Positions 8,086 to 16,598 of a stretch of DNA of 64,000 nt are shown in pieces (within the stretch, counting starts at the first letter, position 1; each line of letters starts with the position of its first letter). The stretch covers positions 20,928 to 84,927 of the forward strand of contig JACQXM010000032.1 of assembly GCA_016208685.1 (NCBI GenBank), read 5' to 3'. The stretch is from Planctomycetota bacterium. GTDB taxonomy: Bacteria; Planctomycetota; Phycisphaerae; UBA1845. The position numbers were made by a program, and so were the translations under genes. The notes under the pieces were generated by a model. It was not told the DNA's origin. It saw only the letters and a list, made by a program, of their open reading frames with translations, and searched no databases.

Positions 8086-9963
8086 TTACCGCCCGAACCG
8101 AGCCAGCCAGTCCGAAACATCGGTCAAATCGACGTCCGCGTCGCCGTCCAGATTCCCGCAGGTGCAGTCGGCGTTCTGCGCCACATGGGGGCCGGTCAGG
8201 CAATCAAGCAACGCCGGCAAGTCGGACAGACGAACGCCCGCATCGCCGTCGAAGTCGCCGGGTGTCACGCGCAGCGCTAAGCTCGTTGTCCCGCTCCCGG
8301 ACCCGTTGGAAGCGCGAATGGTGACCGTGTAGGGCCCATCGGCCGGAACCGGCTCCGGCCAGGAAAGCACGCCGGTGGTCGGGTTGACCGCCAAACCCGG
8401 CGGGCCGGAATCGATGGACCAGAGGATGATGGGGTTCATGCACTGCGGCTGCGTGAGCAGCGGCACCGGCCCGCTGAAGGCCGGTTGGCAGGAAACGTCC
8501 TGCATTGCCAGGGGGACGATCTGCGGCGCCGATTGCAACACCCCGAGGTAGAGCACCTGCGTGGAAGTTCCCGCACCGTTCGTGGCGCGGACCTGAAGAA
8601 GATAAGGAAACGGCGAATGCACGGGGCGGGACCAGGAGATCACGCCCGTGGTGCGATTGATGGTCATGCCCAGCTGGGGGTTGTCAAGGCTCCAGCTTGC
8701 CGGCCCCATGTTGAGCGGCAGCACCAGCGCCGGCGTGGGTCCTACGAACGGCGCATCGCACGCCACCACGCGCTGACCCAGCGGGCTTATCACCGGCGCA
8801 AGCTGGGCCACCGTAAGCGCGTCGCAGTAACTCGCGGCGTTGTTGTCCTCATACTCCTCGTCCACTTCGTCCAGGTCGTCGAGTATCGAACCGAGGTAGT
8901 AGCTGCCCGCGGGAAGATCGGCGGGCATGTCGATGACCGCCTCGAACTGTAGCGCCTCCTGAAAGGGGATGTCCCAGAGCAACGACCCCAGGTAGCGGTC
9001 CGCGGCGTCGATCCACGGATCGTCGGAAAGGTAGAATCCCTGGCGGACGAAGAACTCGTTGGTCGTTCCCAGGTTCTCGATCACACTGCGGGCCGTGAGC
9101 GGGTCTCCGGGGTAGACCGCGGGCGGATCGAAATACAGCGGAACCGCCTGCCCGAGGCTCGAGCCGGTAGTAAAGGCCGGCAGCGCCAAGTCGGGATAGG
9201 CCGGGCCGGAAGGACCCGCGTGCGGATAGAGGAAACGAGCTCCGGCGCGGTCGTCGGTGTGCAGCTCGATGATGTTCTCCTGCCCCATCGGTCCGCCGCT
9301 GGGATAACGCGGATTCATGGTGGCCACGAACCACGCCGACCCGGGCGGCTCGTCGCCCACCGGTTCATGCCCCAGGCCCAGAGCGTGGCCCAGCTCGTGT
9401 ACCGCCACGAGGAGGAACGAAAAACCGTTGGTCGGAAGCGGGTGGTGCACGACGTCGCAGGAGGGGTTGGGATCGAAGGTGTAGCCCACGCCCAGCGGCA
9501 GATCGCTGAACACCACGTCCATGTCGAACCATTCCGGTCCGTCATTGACCAGATAGGTGACCCCCAGGACGCCGGGGTCGAGCTGCCAGGCCGGCACCGC
9601 GGCGGTGTCGTTGTATCCGTCGAAATGGTCGATGGGGTAGTCCTGGTCCAGCCGTGAGTAGGCGTATTGAAAATCGCAGGCGGGCACCAGGTTCCACAGA
9701 CCCATCGCCTCCAGCACGTGCACTTCCGCGACGCTCCCCGGCGGGAACGTGGAGGGTGACAGAAAACGGACACTCTGCGGCGTCGACCACGCCACCGGCG
9801 TACCGGAGAGCAGGTAGTAGGAAAAGCCGCGGCTGTCGCGGGCGGTGAGCGTCCAAAGAAGCGCACAGCCCGCGAAGGCCGCCGGCCACCAGCGTCGCTT
9901 GCGCGACGCGCACGGCGTTGTGTCAGCGCCGGTCGGCGCGGCATGCGGTGTCCGTAGGTTCAC
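8086..9963 (-). CDS. Secreted matrixin-like zinc metalloprotease with dockerin-like C-terminus
   Basis: The 625-aa product has an N-terminal hydrophobic segment after a basic stretch (about residues 25-41). A metzincin zinc site HELGHALGLGH lies at 189-199 (HExxHxxGxxH). It is followed by a CARDB-like segment ('ARSVIENLGTTNEF', 'DEEYEDNN'), two putative Ig-like repeats sharing 'TTGVxSW', and a C-terminal pair of dockerin-like calcium loops ('DFDGDAGVRLSDL', 'NLDGDADVDLTDV'). The GTG start at 9963 is chosen because it overlaps the upstream stop as GTGA. The open frame further upstream lies inside the neighbour in another frame. It should act outside the cell, possibly docked through its C-terminus. 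Confidence 0.85.
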   Translation of the reverse strand: MNLRTPHAAPTGADTTPCASRKRRWWPAAFAGCALLWTLTARDSRGFSYYLLSGTPVAWSTPQSVRFLSPSTFPPGSVAEVHVLEAMGLWNLVPACDFQYAYSRLDQDYPIDHFDGYNDTAAVPAWQLDPGVLGVTYLVNDGPEWFDMDVVFSDLPLGVGYTFDPNPSCDVVHHPLPTNGFSFLLVAVHELGHALGLGHEPVGDEPPGSAWFVATMNPRYPSGGPMGQENIIELHTDDRAGARFLYPHAGPSGPAYPDLALPAFTTGSSLGQAVPLYFDPPAVYPGDPLTARSVIENLGTTNEFFVRQGFYLSDDPWIDAADRYLGSLLWDIPFQEALQFEAVIDMPADLPAGSYYLGSILDDLDEVDEEYEDNNAASYCDALTVAQLAPVISPLGQRVVACDAPFVGPTPALVLPLNMGPASWSLDNPQLGMTINRTTGVISWSRPVHSPFPYLLQVRATNGAGTSTQVLYLGVLQSAPQIVPLAMQDVSCQPAFSGPVPLLTQPQCMNPIILWSIDSGPPGLAVNPTTGVLSWPEPVPADGPYTVTIRASNGSGSGTTSLALRVTPGDFDGDAGVRLSDLPALLDCLTGPHVAQNADCTCGNLDGDADVDLTDVSDWLARFGR

Positions 9964-10808
9964 GGCTCGCCTCCGTTCCGGGCGGCCGGGCGGGGTCGTG
10001 CGCCGGGCGGCGCGACATCGGGAGCGGTGCCGGGCCGCGATTCGCGCGCATCCCCGCGGCCGCCGGCAGGATCCGGTGCGACGCCGGGGAGCGGTACCGG
10101 CGTCAGGACCACCGGCTCGCGCCGCCCCGCGGGCGACCTGAATCGATGCGTTTTGCTGTTGCGCAGGATGGGTTCGAGGCGAGCGCGAAAGTCGACCCAA
10201 GATATGGCCGGTGCCGCCGCGACCGGCGGCGGGACCACCTCCACCCCTTCGGCGCCAATGGGCTGGCTCCATCGCGGTTCAGGGCCGCCGGCAACCATGG
10301 GCATATGCCCATCGCCAACGCCGACCAGCGGGGCGCCGCGGTAGTTGCGCACGCGCTCGACGCCGTCCGCCTCACGCTCCAGGCGAAACGCTCCCTGGTA
10401 CAACCCGACCACGGGAAACGTCTTGTACGTCGGCAGCAGAAAGAGCAACCAACGCTCACCGGGAGCGAACCGCGGAGTGCAACCAATCTGCGCCTTCCGC
10501 GCTCCGACCGCCCCACCCGGCACGCGTAGCGAGAACGTGGGGCCGGAATCGGGAAGTGCGCCTTTCAGATACTCCACTTCCGTGAGAGTGACTTCGGATT
10601 CGATCTCGGTCGTGCCTGCCGCGCCGGCAGACTCGTACGCGCGAACCGAGGCAACCCGTCCCACGATCACCTGGCCTGCGAGGTCCGCAAGCGTTTGCAG
10701 GTCCATGGGTGCCACGGTACTGCCGCAAGCGGGAGGCGCGGTGCCGCTCGGCAGAAACAGCGCGGCATACAGGGCAGCTCTCCAGACGCGACGGCAGGCA
10801 CGGCGCAT
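9960..10808 (-). CDS. Secreted hypothetical protein paired with the metalloprotease
   Basis: The 282-aa protein has a typical signal peptide (basic start, hydrophobic segment to about residue 28). The body reads as a small beta-rich domain ('LAGQVIVGRVASVRAYES', 'EVEYLKGALPD', 'FSLRVPGGAVG', 'FAPGERWLLFLLP', 'LYQGAFRLE'). I recall similar uncharacterised proteins beside secreted metalloproteases in this phylum, but assign no function. The last 80 residues are Pro/Arg/Gly-rich low complexity. It overlaps the protease by 4 bp (GTGA), so the two form an operon and could be an inhibitor/chaperone and enzyme pair, which is inference. Confidence 0.75.
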   Translation of the reverse strand: MRRACRRVWRAALYAALFLPSGTAPPACGSTVAPMDLQTLADLAGQVIVGRVASVRAYESAGAAGTTEIESEVTLTEVEYLKGALPDSGPTFSLRVPGGAVGARKAQIGCTPRFAPGERWLLFLLPTYKTFPVVGLYQGAFRLEREADGVERVRNYRGAPLVGVGDGHMPMVAGGPEPRWSQPIGAEGVEVVPPPVAAAPAISWVDFRARLEPILRNSKTHRFRSPAGRREPVVLTPVPLPGVAPDPAGGRGDARESRPGTAPDVAPPGARPRPAARNGGEP

Positions 10809-11002
10809 AGTGGTTCCCCCCTCCGGTCAACTCGATGTTATCCCCGGCGATTACCGGCAATCAACGAAATTGCCGCCACCGGGAAAAATGGTTGGATGGT
10901 GCTGCGGAAGCCTGATAATCTCGCACCGCACGGCTTACCGTGCATGGCGGCCGGGTCACACCGCCGGTCCTGTGGCAGGACGGACGTGAGGGAGTTCATC
11001 GG

Positions 11003-12094
11003 GTGCGGAACCGGGGCGTCGGGAAATGCAGCCTGCCGGCGGTCGTCGGTTTCGGCGTCGCCCTTGGAGGTGGCGCCTGCGTCGCGCCCTCACGCCCGCC
11101 GATCGAGCTGAGCGCGCGGCTGGAGTACCCCACGGCCGGCCCGTCGCTGCGGCTACCGCGCGAACAGCGCCTGGCGTCGAGCGATCCCCTCGCCTTTCTG
11201 CGGCAATGCTTGACGAAGTGCGCCCGCGACATTCGGGACTACCGCTGCGTCATGACCAAACAGGAGCGCATCGATGGCGTGCTCTCCGCCGAACAGGAGG
11301 TGGAGGTCGCCTTTCGCGAGGCTCCGTTCAGCGTGGACATGTGCTGGACGAAGAACGCCGGGCGCGTGCGGCGGCTCACCTATGTGGCGGGGCGGCTTGC
11401 CGAAGGCGGTCGCGAGTTCGCGTGGATCATTCCCAGCGGGGCGGCGGGCTTGCTGCTGGCGGCAGGCCTTAAGACCGACATCCACGGGGCGGACGCCCTT
11501 CGCGAGTCGCGCCGGGCCGTGGACGATTTCGGTTTTCGCAAGACGCTGGAACGAGTCATCGCCGCCTGTGAGCGTGCGCGGGACGAGCCGGCGTACCGGC
11601 TCCGGTACCTGGGGATCGGGCGCCTGGACGACCGGGAGTGCCACGTGTTTGAGCGGCTGCTTCCTTACCACGACGAGGGCGGGCCGTTCCCGGACCGGCG
11701 ACTGCTGCTTTACATCGACCGTGAGTGGCTGGTGCCGACGGCATCCGTGGCGTATGCCGATGTCGAGTCGCGCGAGCTCCTGGGATGCTACCTGTTTGCG
11801 GATGTGCGCTTCAACCTCGGGCTGACGGATGCGGACTTCCCCCTGCGCGGCCCCCGAGCGGCCGGGGCCGGTTCGCGGTTGGAGGAGCGGTACGCGGCAC
11901 GTAGGATGCGCGGCGGGCGCGGAACGGCGACTTGGCAGGGGCATGCTGCAAGAGCGCGTGACGCAGCGTCGCTGCGCCCGGGCAGCGAGAGCCGGCCGAA
12001 CGCTGGCGCGAGGCTGCGATCGGCGCCAGGGGCCGCCGTCGCGCCGCCGTTGCCGCACGGTGACACCCGGAACACGAGGATCCACAACCCATGA
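11003..12094 (+). CDS. DUF1571 family exported protein
   Basis: The 363-aa protein matches DUF1571, common in planctomycetes: 'DYRCVMTKQERIDGVL', 'EVAFREAPFSVDMCW', 'RRLTYVAGRL' and 'YADVESRELLGCYLF...FNLGLTDADF'. The GTG start has an ideal GAGGGAG Shine-Dalgarno 8 bp upstream (10988-10994), better than the ATG at 10940. The N-terminus is a signal peptide ending 'GGGAC', possibly a weak lipobox. After 'LTDADF', where the family normally nears its end, the last 75 residues are Arg/Ala/Pro-rich and look like readthrough. The stop overlaps the topoisomerase start as ATGA. Function is unknown; an envelope role is inferred from the signal. Confidence 0.8.
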   Translation: MRNRGVGKCSLPAVVGFGVALGGGACVAPSRPPIELSARLEYPTAGPSLRLPREQRLASSDPLAFLRQCLTKCARDIRDYRCVMTKQERIDGVLSAEQEVEVAFREAPFSVDMCWTKNAGRVRRLTYVAGRLAEGGREFAWIIPSGAAGLLLAAGLKTDIHGADALRESRRAVDDFGFRKTLERVIAACERARDEPAYRLRYLGIGRLDDRECHVFERLLPYHDEGGPFPDRRLLLYIDREWLVPTASVAYADVESRELLGCYLFADVRFNLGLTDADFPLRGPRAAGAGSRLEERYAARRMRGGRGTATWQGHAARARDAASLRPGSESRPNAGARLRSAPGAAVAPPLPHGDTRNTRIHNP

Positions 12095-13218
12095 GCAAAC
12101 CAACGCCGAATCAGCGCCGCGGCCGGGCGAACGGTTCCGCGGCAGCGCGCCTGGAAGCGATGGCCCGGAATATCGTCGATATGGCGCAACGCAAACAGGA
12201 CCCGGCGATCGGCATCCCCATCCGGGCGCTGTCCAACGTCGCCTTCAACGAGAAGACCCGCCATGTGGAGATGGGCGACGCCAAACAGTCGCGTAGCCTC
12301 TTCAACTATGGCCAGGCCAAGCGCTTCATGCAGTCGATGCTGGTGGCGAGCAAGTGCAAGGAGCTCATCGACCGTGGCAAGACGGCGAGCATTCGTCAGA
12401 TCTACTACCTCGCCAAGCACACCATCAAGGGCACGAGCGAGAAGACCTTCGACGACCAGGCGGAATCAGATCCCATCATCGAAGACATCGAGGTGGCGAT
12501 CGACTCCCTGCGCGAGGAGCTGCACGTCTTCGCCAGCAACCGCGGCAACCTCGCCGGGCCGGTCACCCTGGTGGACGCGGGCAACACGCTGGACTGCACC
12601 GCCATGGGCAGCGCCGGATACGCCGTGCCCAGCATCTGCGAACCGGACGTCATCCAGTTCAAGAAGTGCAGGGCGAAGTTCATCCTGCATGTGGAGAAGG
12701 ACACCGTCTGGCGGCGCTTCCATGAGGACCGCTTCTGGGACAAGCACCAGTGCATCGTCTCGCACGGCGGCGGCCAGCCGGCGCGCGGCATGCGGCGTCT
12801 GCTGCGGCGCATGCACGACGAGCTCAAGCTGCCGGTGTTTGTGCTTCTCGATAACGACCCCTGGGGGTACTACATCTACTCCGTGATCAAGCATGGTTCG
12901 ATCAACCTGGCGTACGAATCGCGGCGCATGGCCATTCCGGACGCGGTCTTCCTGGGCGTGTCGGCCTTCGACTACGAACGCTGCGGCATGAGCGACGACG
13001 TGAAGATCGAACTCGATCCGGCGGACATCAAGCGCTGCAAACAGATCGCGGAGTACCCCTGGTTCGCGGAAAAGAAACCCTGGCAGAAGGAGATCAAGAA
13101 GCTGCTCGCCAACGGCTTCAAAATGGAAGTGGAAGCCATGATCTCCAAGGACTTAGAGTACCTGACGGGCGAGTACGTGCCCATGAAGCTCAAGGACCGC
13201 AAGCAGTGGCTGGACTGA
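12091..13218 (+). CDS. top6A: DNA topoisomerase VI subunit A (Spo11/Top6A family)
   Basis: The 375-aa protein carries the 5Y-CAP domain with the active-site tyrosine in 'IRQIYYLAKH' (Y105/Y106, the second more likely). It also has a Toprim domain with the acidic residue in 'LHVEKDTVW' and the DxD-type motif 'VLLDNDPWGYYIY'. Top6A cuts both DNA strands, but needs the GHKL ATPase Top6B to act as a type IIB topoisomerase. No Top6B-like gene is present in the window. The start overlaps the stop of the DUF1571 gene by 4 bp. Length is normal for subunit A, so it looks intact. It may pair with a distant Top6B or act in a solitary role. Confidence 0.93.
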   Translation: MSKPTPNQRRGRANGSAAARLEAMARNIVDMAQRKQDPAIGIPIRALSNVAFNEKTRHVEMGDAKQSRSLFNYGQAKRFMQSMLVASKCKELIDRGKTASIRQIYYLAKHTIKGTSEKTFDDQAESDPIIEDIEVAIDSLREELHVFASNRGNLAGPVTLVDAGNTLDCTAMGSAGYAVPSICEPDVIQFKKCRAKFILHVEKDTVWRRFHEDRFWDKHQCIVSHGGGQPARGMRRLLRRMHDELKLPVFVLLDNDPWGYYIYSVIKHGSINLAYESRRMAIPDAVFLGVSAFDYERCGMSDDVKIELDPADIKRCKQIAEYPWFAEKKPWQKEIKKLLANGFKMEVEAMISKDLEYLTGEYVPMKLKDRKQWLD

Positions 13219-13337
13219 ACCGGATTTCCCGACCGGCGCGCCAAGGCCCGCTCGATTGGCATGCACTCGTCCGCGGACCAAACCGCCAGCTTTCGGTCGC
13301 CGCTCAGGCTGGCCAGCCCGCATCGATGCACCGTAGT

Positions 13338-13682
13338 CTAGGTTGGTTCACACTCGGCGTCGATCACGTAGCCGAGGGCTCGGATGATTGCCCGCATCGT
13401 CTCGGGGTCGAGCGCAGCCAGTGGTCCGGCCTCCAGCTCCAAGTATTCCTTGGCCAAGAGCGAAACGCTCTCCAACTGGGCCACGCAGTCCTTTGGCAGC
13501 CCGATTCTCCGCCCTTCGATGAACACACAGTTGGAGAGCTCGCGCCTAATCTCCAGCTTCGACGAAGTGAGAGGCACGGCCAGTACGTAGCCTCCCCGAT
13601 TGAGTTCCTCTCGCGAAACGACAACAATCGGCCGACGCTTATCGTGAATCGCGAAGTAGATTTCGCCAGGACGGGGATTCAT
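13338..13682 (-). CDS. PemK/MazF-like toxin
   Basis: The 114-aa protein has the MazF/PemK fold signature: 'PRPGEIYFA' first strand, 'RPIVVVS', 'VLAVPLTSS', then 'GLPKDCVAQLESV' and a C-terminal helix. The family consists of ribosome-independent mRNA endoribonucleases acting as toxins in type II toxin-antitoxin pairs. The chosen ATG overlaps the upstream stop (TGATG). The frame is open further upstream to 13739 but that part lies inside the neighbour. The preceding small gene takes the usual antitoxin position but shows no recognisable antitoxin DNA-binding motif. Confidence 0.8.
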   Translation of the reverse strand: MNPRPGEIYFAIHDKRRPIVVVSREELNRGGYVLAVPLTSSKLEIRRELSNCVFIEGRRIGLPKDCVAQLESVSLLAKEYLELEAGPLAALDPETMRAIIRALGYVIDAECEPT

Positions 13683-13969
13683 CAGAAGGGGTTTTCGTCC
13701 ATCCAGCGCCTCAGCGATGCGAATGCCACGACGGCCCACTTCTCCTGCTCGCGACTCTCGAAATCATCGCCTGCTACAGTTGCATGGTTCAACTTCGCCC
13801 ACGGATTCCCATGCAGGTTGAACCAGTGTTCAACGATCCCGGAATTGCCGGCATCGACCGATGGTGATTGCCAACCGTCCGTTTTCGTCACGGACCCCTG
13901 CCAGTGAAACCCGTGCAAATCCCCGAAAGTTTCCGCTCTCACGATGGCGACACGTCCGTTCCTAATCAC
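13682..13969 (-). CDS. Small protein of unknown function upstream of the PemK-like gene
   Basis: I do not recognise this protein of about 95 aa. It is Trp-, His- and Gly-containing ('HGFHWQGSVTKTDGW', 'EHWFNLHGNPWAKLN') and ends 'ASLRRWMDENPF'. GTG 13969 is chosen because it overlaps the preceding stop by 8 bp, with no clear Shine-Dalgarno. ATG 14020 is an alternative and would give 112 aa. Its stop overlaps the toxin start. By position it is the candidate antitoxin or regulator, but no ribbon-helix-helix, AbrB or HTH signature is visible. Confidence 0.5.
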   Translation of the reverse strand: MIRNGRVAIVRAETFGDLHGFHWQGSVTKTDGWQSPSVDAGNSGIVEHWFNLHGNPWAKLNHATVAGDDFESREQEKWAVVAFASLRRWMDENPF

Positions 13970-14726
13970 CTGCGAAAGTGCGAACCCATCTAGCCAGTGA
14001 ATCCCGTGCTGCGGACACATACTCACTCGGTTTTCGATCAATCTGTCGTATGACCGTGAGTTCGGCCGGCTGCCCGCCAACGGGGACCTGAGACCATTGG
14101 GCCATCAACTCCAAGTACAGCTCGTGTGGATCCTCACGCAGGGGTTCCACCGTGAGCTCTTGACGAGGGCTTGCGAGGGAGTCCTGCGTCTGTGCGCCGG
14201 GCCAAACATGCAGGGCAAGCGAAGCGAAGCTCAATGGGGCCCCGAAGGCCGATGCATGGCGATCGGGCGAGGACAAGAGACGTTCCTTGATGAAATCCAT
14301 GGCGGCGCAGGTTCCGGCTTGGCACTGCGATCTAATGCGTGCCTCCGCAAGTACGCGCTGCCAATTGCCTTGCAGCGCGTTGAAGACAGCGTCGCAAGAC
14401 ATGTCGAATCGCTCATGCACATGCATTTCCGATGGCGGCCAGTTGAACTCCATGAGCAAACGGACGGGCTGGTTTGGGCGAAGCTGTTCGATCGCAATCC
14501 GGAATCCGCCACGACCCTCCTGGCGATCAAGCGAGATGGAATAGCCACGTGATTTCTCCGGCACCTCGGGTTCCGATGGGCTGAACCGGAAGATAAAGTC
14601 GTCATGCCCCAGCGCATCGCAAACAGATTCGTACACTCGCGCAGCCTCGTCTCGTTCCACCATACGGGGGGGGCCGAAGAGAAAGGCGAACGTGACGCCG
14701 CGGGTGCGGAGCGAGTTTGCTAACAT
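13962..14726 (-). CDS. Uncharacterised protein, first gene of the toxin-containing operon
   Basis: This 254-aa cytoplasmic protein has no signal peptide. The start ATG 14726 has a GAGGC stretch about 8 bp upstream. The segment 'QELTVEPLREDPHELYLEL' and the overall size weakly recall the TIGR04255 family of sporadically distributed proteins, but this is memory-based and not firm. It overlaps the following small gene, so all three genes probably share a transcript. Base composition is visibly less GC-rich than the flanking genes, which suggests acquisition. Confidence 0.55.
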   Translation of the reverse strand: MLANSLRTRGVTFAFLFGPPRMVERDEAARVYESVCDALGHDDFIFRFSPSEPEVPEKSRGYSISLDRQEGRGGFRIAIEQLRPNQPVRLLMEFNWPPSEMHVHERFDMSCDAVFNALQGNWQRVLAEARIRSQCQAGTCAAMDFIKERLLSSPDRHASAFGAPLSFASLALHVWPGAQTQDSLASPRQELTVEPLREDPHELYLELMAQWSQVPVGGQPAELTVIRQIDRKPSEYVSAARDSLARWVRTFAGD

Positions 14727-15346
14727 CGAGTCGCCTCTTGGAGGTGGTGCGGCTGGGCCACCGAGCGCCGCGGGCATCGCGCTGCGTCCACCTCGACAGC
14801 CACGGATACTATCGCATCGCGAGGGAGGACGGAACACCTGGGATGAGCGGACTACGGCTTCCACAGGGCAGATGGGCCGGAATGCCAGAGCGATCGGAAA
14901 CGTCCGATAACTGGAGAGAGTCCGCTCGTCGCAGGGGGTCATCTGTGCATAAACGGCTCCCACGGCCTCGGCTTCCGCCGTGGAACTTGGCTCGAACGTG
15001 CGCGAGCTGGATCTCTAGGCGGGGAGACCGGATTTCCCCGGGGTCGTGTCGTCATGATGGACCGACTCGGCCGCTCCGTAGTGATCGTGGCATCGATCGA
15101 CCAGTGGAGGCGAAGAGAGTGGGAGCCGAGATTGGTGGCGGGTACGTTGTGCCGTCACTCCGGACGGCATGATTCGGGGTGTGTTCCCCAGTCTTGGTGG
15201 GGGTACGTCTTTCGCGGAGCGCCGACACAGCTTTTCGTCGATCCGCCAAGAGTGGTGCCGGTCGTCGCCTACCGGGCTCCGCGGTTTATTACAGCGATCC
15301 TCGGGCCGATTGCATCACGAGAAGCCGGCGGGTACAAGGGGCCGTC
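14727..15346. other. Intergenic region between divergent genes
   Basis: About 620 bp lie between the divergently transcribed toxin-containing operon and the aminopeptidase gene. Open frames here are short and show no family resemblance. Promoters for both directions are expected, but none is convincing by eye. An AAGGGG stretch at 15336-15341 is the likely ribosome binding site of the aminopeptidase. Confidence 0.4.
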
Positions 15347-16462
15347 ATGCTCGATCCCCGAATGATGAAACTCGCGGAGGTGCTGATCGGTTACTCTACG
15401 GCCCTTAAGCCCGGGGAGAAGATACTCATCGAGGCCATTGACGTTCCCCCGGAGATGGTATGCGCCCTGATCCGCGCCGCCCGGGCGGCGGGCGGCGACC
15501 CGCTGGTGACGCTCAAAAGCAACGTGGTGCAGCGGGCGCTGCTCATGAGCAGTTCCGAAGCGCAGATGAATCTCATCGCCGACGTGGAGGCCATGCGCAT
15601 GGAGCGCGTGGACGCCTACATCGGCCTGCGGGGCAGCCACAACATCGCCGAGCAGTCCGACGTCCCCACCGCGGCGCACACGCTCTACCAAAGCACGGTG
15701 TGGAAGCGCGTCCATCAGGAGATTCGTGTGCCCAAAACCCGCTGGGTGGTGCTCCGCTGGCCACACCCCGCCATGGCGCAGCAGGCAGGCCGAAGCACCG
15801 AGGACTTTGAAAGCTTCTACTTCGACGTGTGCACCATGGACTACGCGCGGATGTCACGCGCCATGCAGCCGCTCAAGGAGCGAATGGAGCGGACCGACCG
15901 CGTGCGGCTCGTCGGGCCGGGAACGGATCTTGCCTTTTCCATCCACGGGATTCCCGCCATCGCCTGCGACGGCCGGGTCAACATCCCCGACGGCGAGGTT
16001 TTCACCGCACCGGTGCGCGACAGTGTAAGCGGCGTGATCAAGTTCAACGCCCGCACCATCTATCAGGGTACCATCCACGACGGGGTGGAGCTGGAGTTCC
16101 AGGCGGGCCGCGTCGTTCGCGCCACCAGCAGCAACCCACAGCACCTGACCAAAGTGCTGGACACCGACCCAGGCGCCCGCTACGTGGGCGAGTTTGCCAT
16201 CGGCTTCAACCCCTTCATCACCGAACCTATGCTCGACATCCTGTTCGACGAGAAGATCGCGGGTTCATTCCACTTCACCCCGGGCCAGGCGTACGAAGAG
16301 GCGGACAACGGCAACCGCAGCAGCATCCACTGGGACCTCGTCTGCCTCCAGGATGCTGCGCACGGCGGCGGCGAGATCTGGTTCGACGGGGAGCTCATTC
16401 GCAAGGACGGGATGTTCGTGGTTGACGACCTGCGCCCGCTTAACCCGGAAAACCTCCGGTAG
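15347..16462 (+). CDS. M29 family aminopeptidase (thermophilic metalloprotease family)
   Basis: The 371-aa cytoplasmic metallo-aminopeptidase resembles aminopeptidase T/AmpS. Expected metal ligands are visible: Glu in 'IPDGEVFTAP' (about E217), Glu in 'YVGEFAIGFN', His in 'GSFHFTPGQAYEEA' and the His/Asp pair in 'SIHWDLV' (H328, D330). The start ATG 15347 is preceded by AAGGGG and matches the usual family N-terminus 'DPRMMKLAEVLIGYS'. The frame is open to 15179 without support. It stands alone, facing the large Cys-rich gene. Confidence 0.9.
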   Translation: MLDPRMMKLAEVLIGYSTALKPGEKILIEAIDVPPEMVCALIRAARAAGGDPLVTLKSNVVQRALLMSSSEAQMNLIADVEAMRMERVDAYIGLRGSHNIAEQSDVPTAAHTLYQSTVWKRVHQEIRVPKTRWVVLRWPHPAMAQQAGRSTEDFESFYFDVCTMDYARMSRAMQPLKERMERTDRVRLVGPGTDLAFSIHGIPAIACDGRVNIPDGEVFTAPVRDSVSGVIKFNARTIYQGTIHDGVELEFQAGRVVRATSSNPQHLTKVLDTDPGARYVGEFAIGFNPFITEPMLDILFDEKIAGSFHFTPGQAYEEADNGNRSSIHWDLVCLQDAAHGGGEIWFDGELIRKDGMFVVDDLRPLNPENLR

Positions 16463-16555
16463 CGCCTCGGGCAAGCGCCGGTCCATTCGCGTCCCCTCGG
16501 ACGATGGGCTGCCACCGCCTCGCACCTGCGGGTCGCACCGTTGGCCGTCCTGCCC

Positions 16556-16585
16556 GGCCGGCGGGGCGCTTCACCCCGACCGGCC
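16556..16585. terminator. Candidate bidirectional terminator hairpin
   Basis: GGCCGGCGGGG (16556-16566) can pair with CCCCGACCGGCC (16574-16585) around a 7-nt loop, with one bulge. It sits in the 136-bp gap between two convergent genes. No T-tract follows, so it would be a non-canonical terminator. Confidence 0.35.
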
Positions 16586-16598
16586 ACGCCTGCCACGT

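Noticed and set aside
13219..15346. A Top6B gene following Top6A
   Set aside because: No GHKL ATPase motif is present in any frame between top6A and the aminopeptidase.
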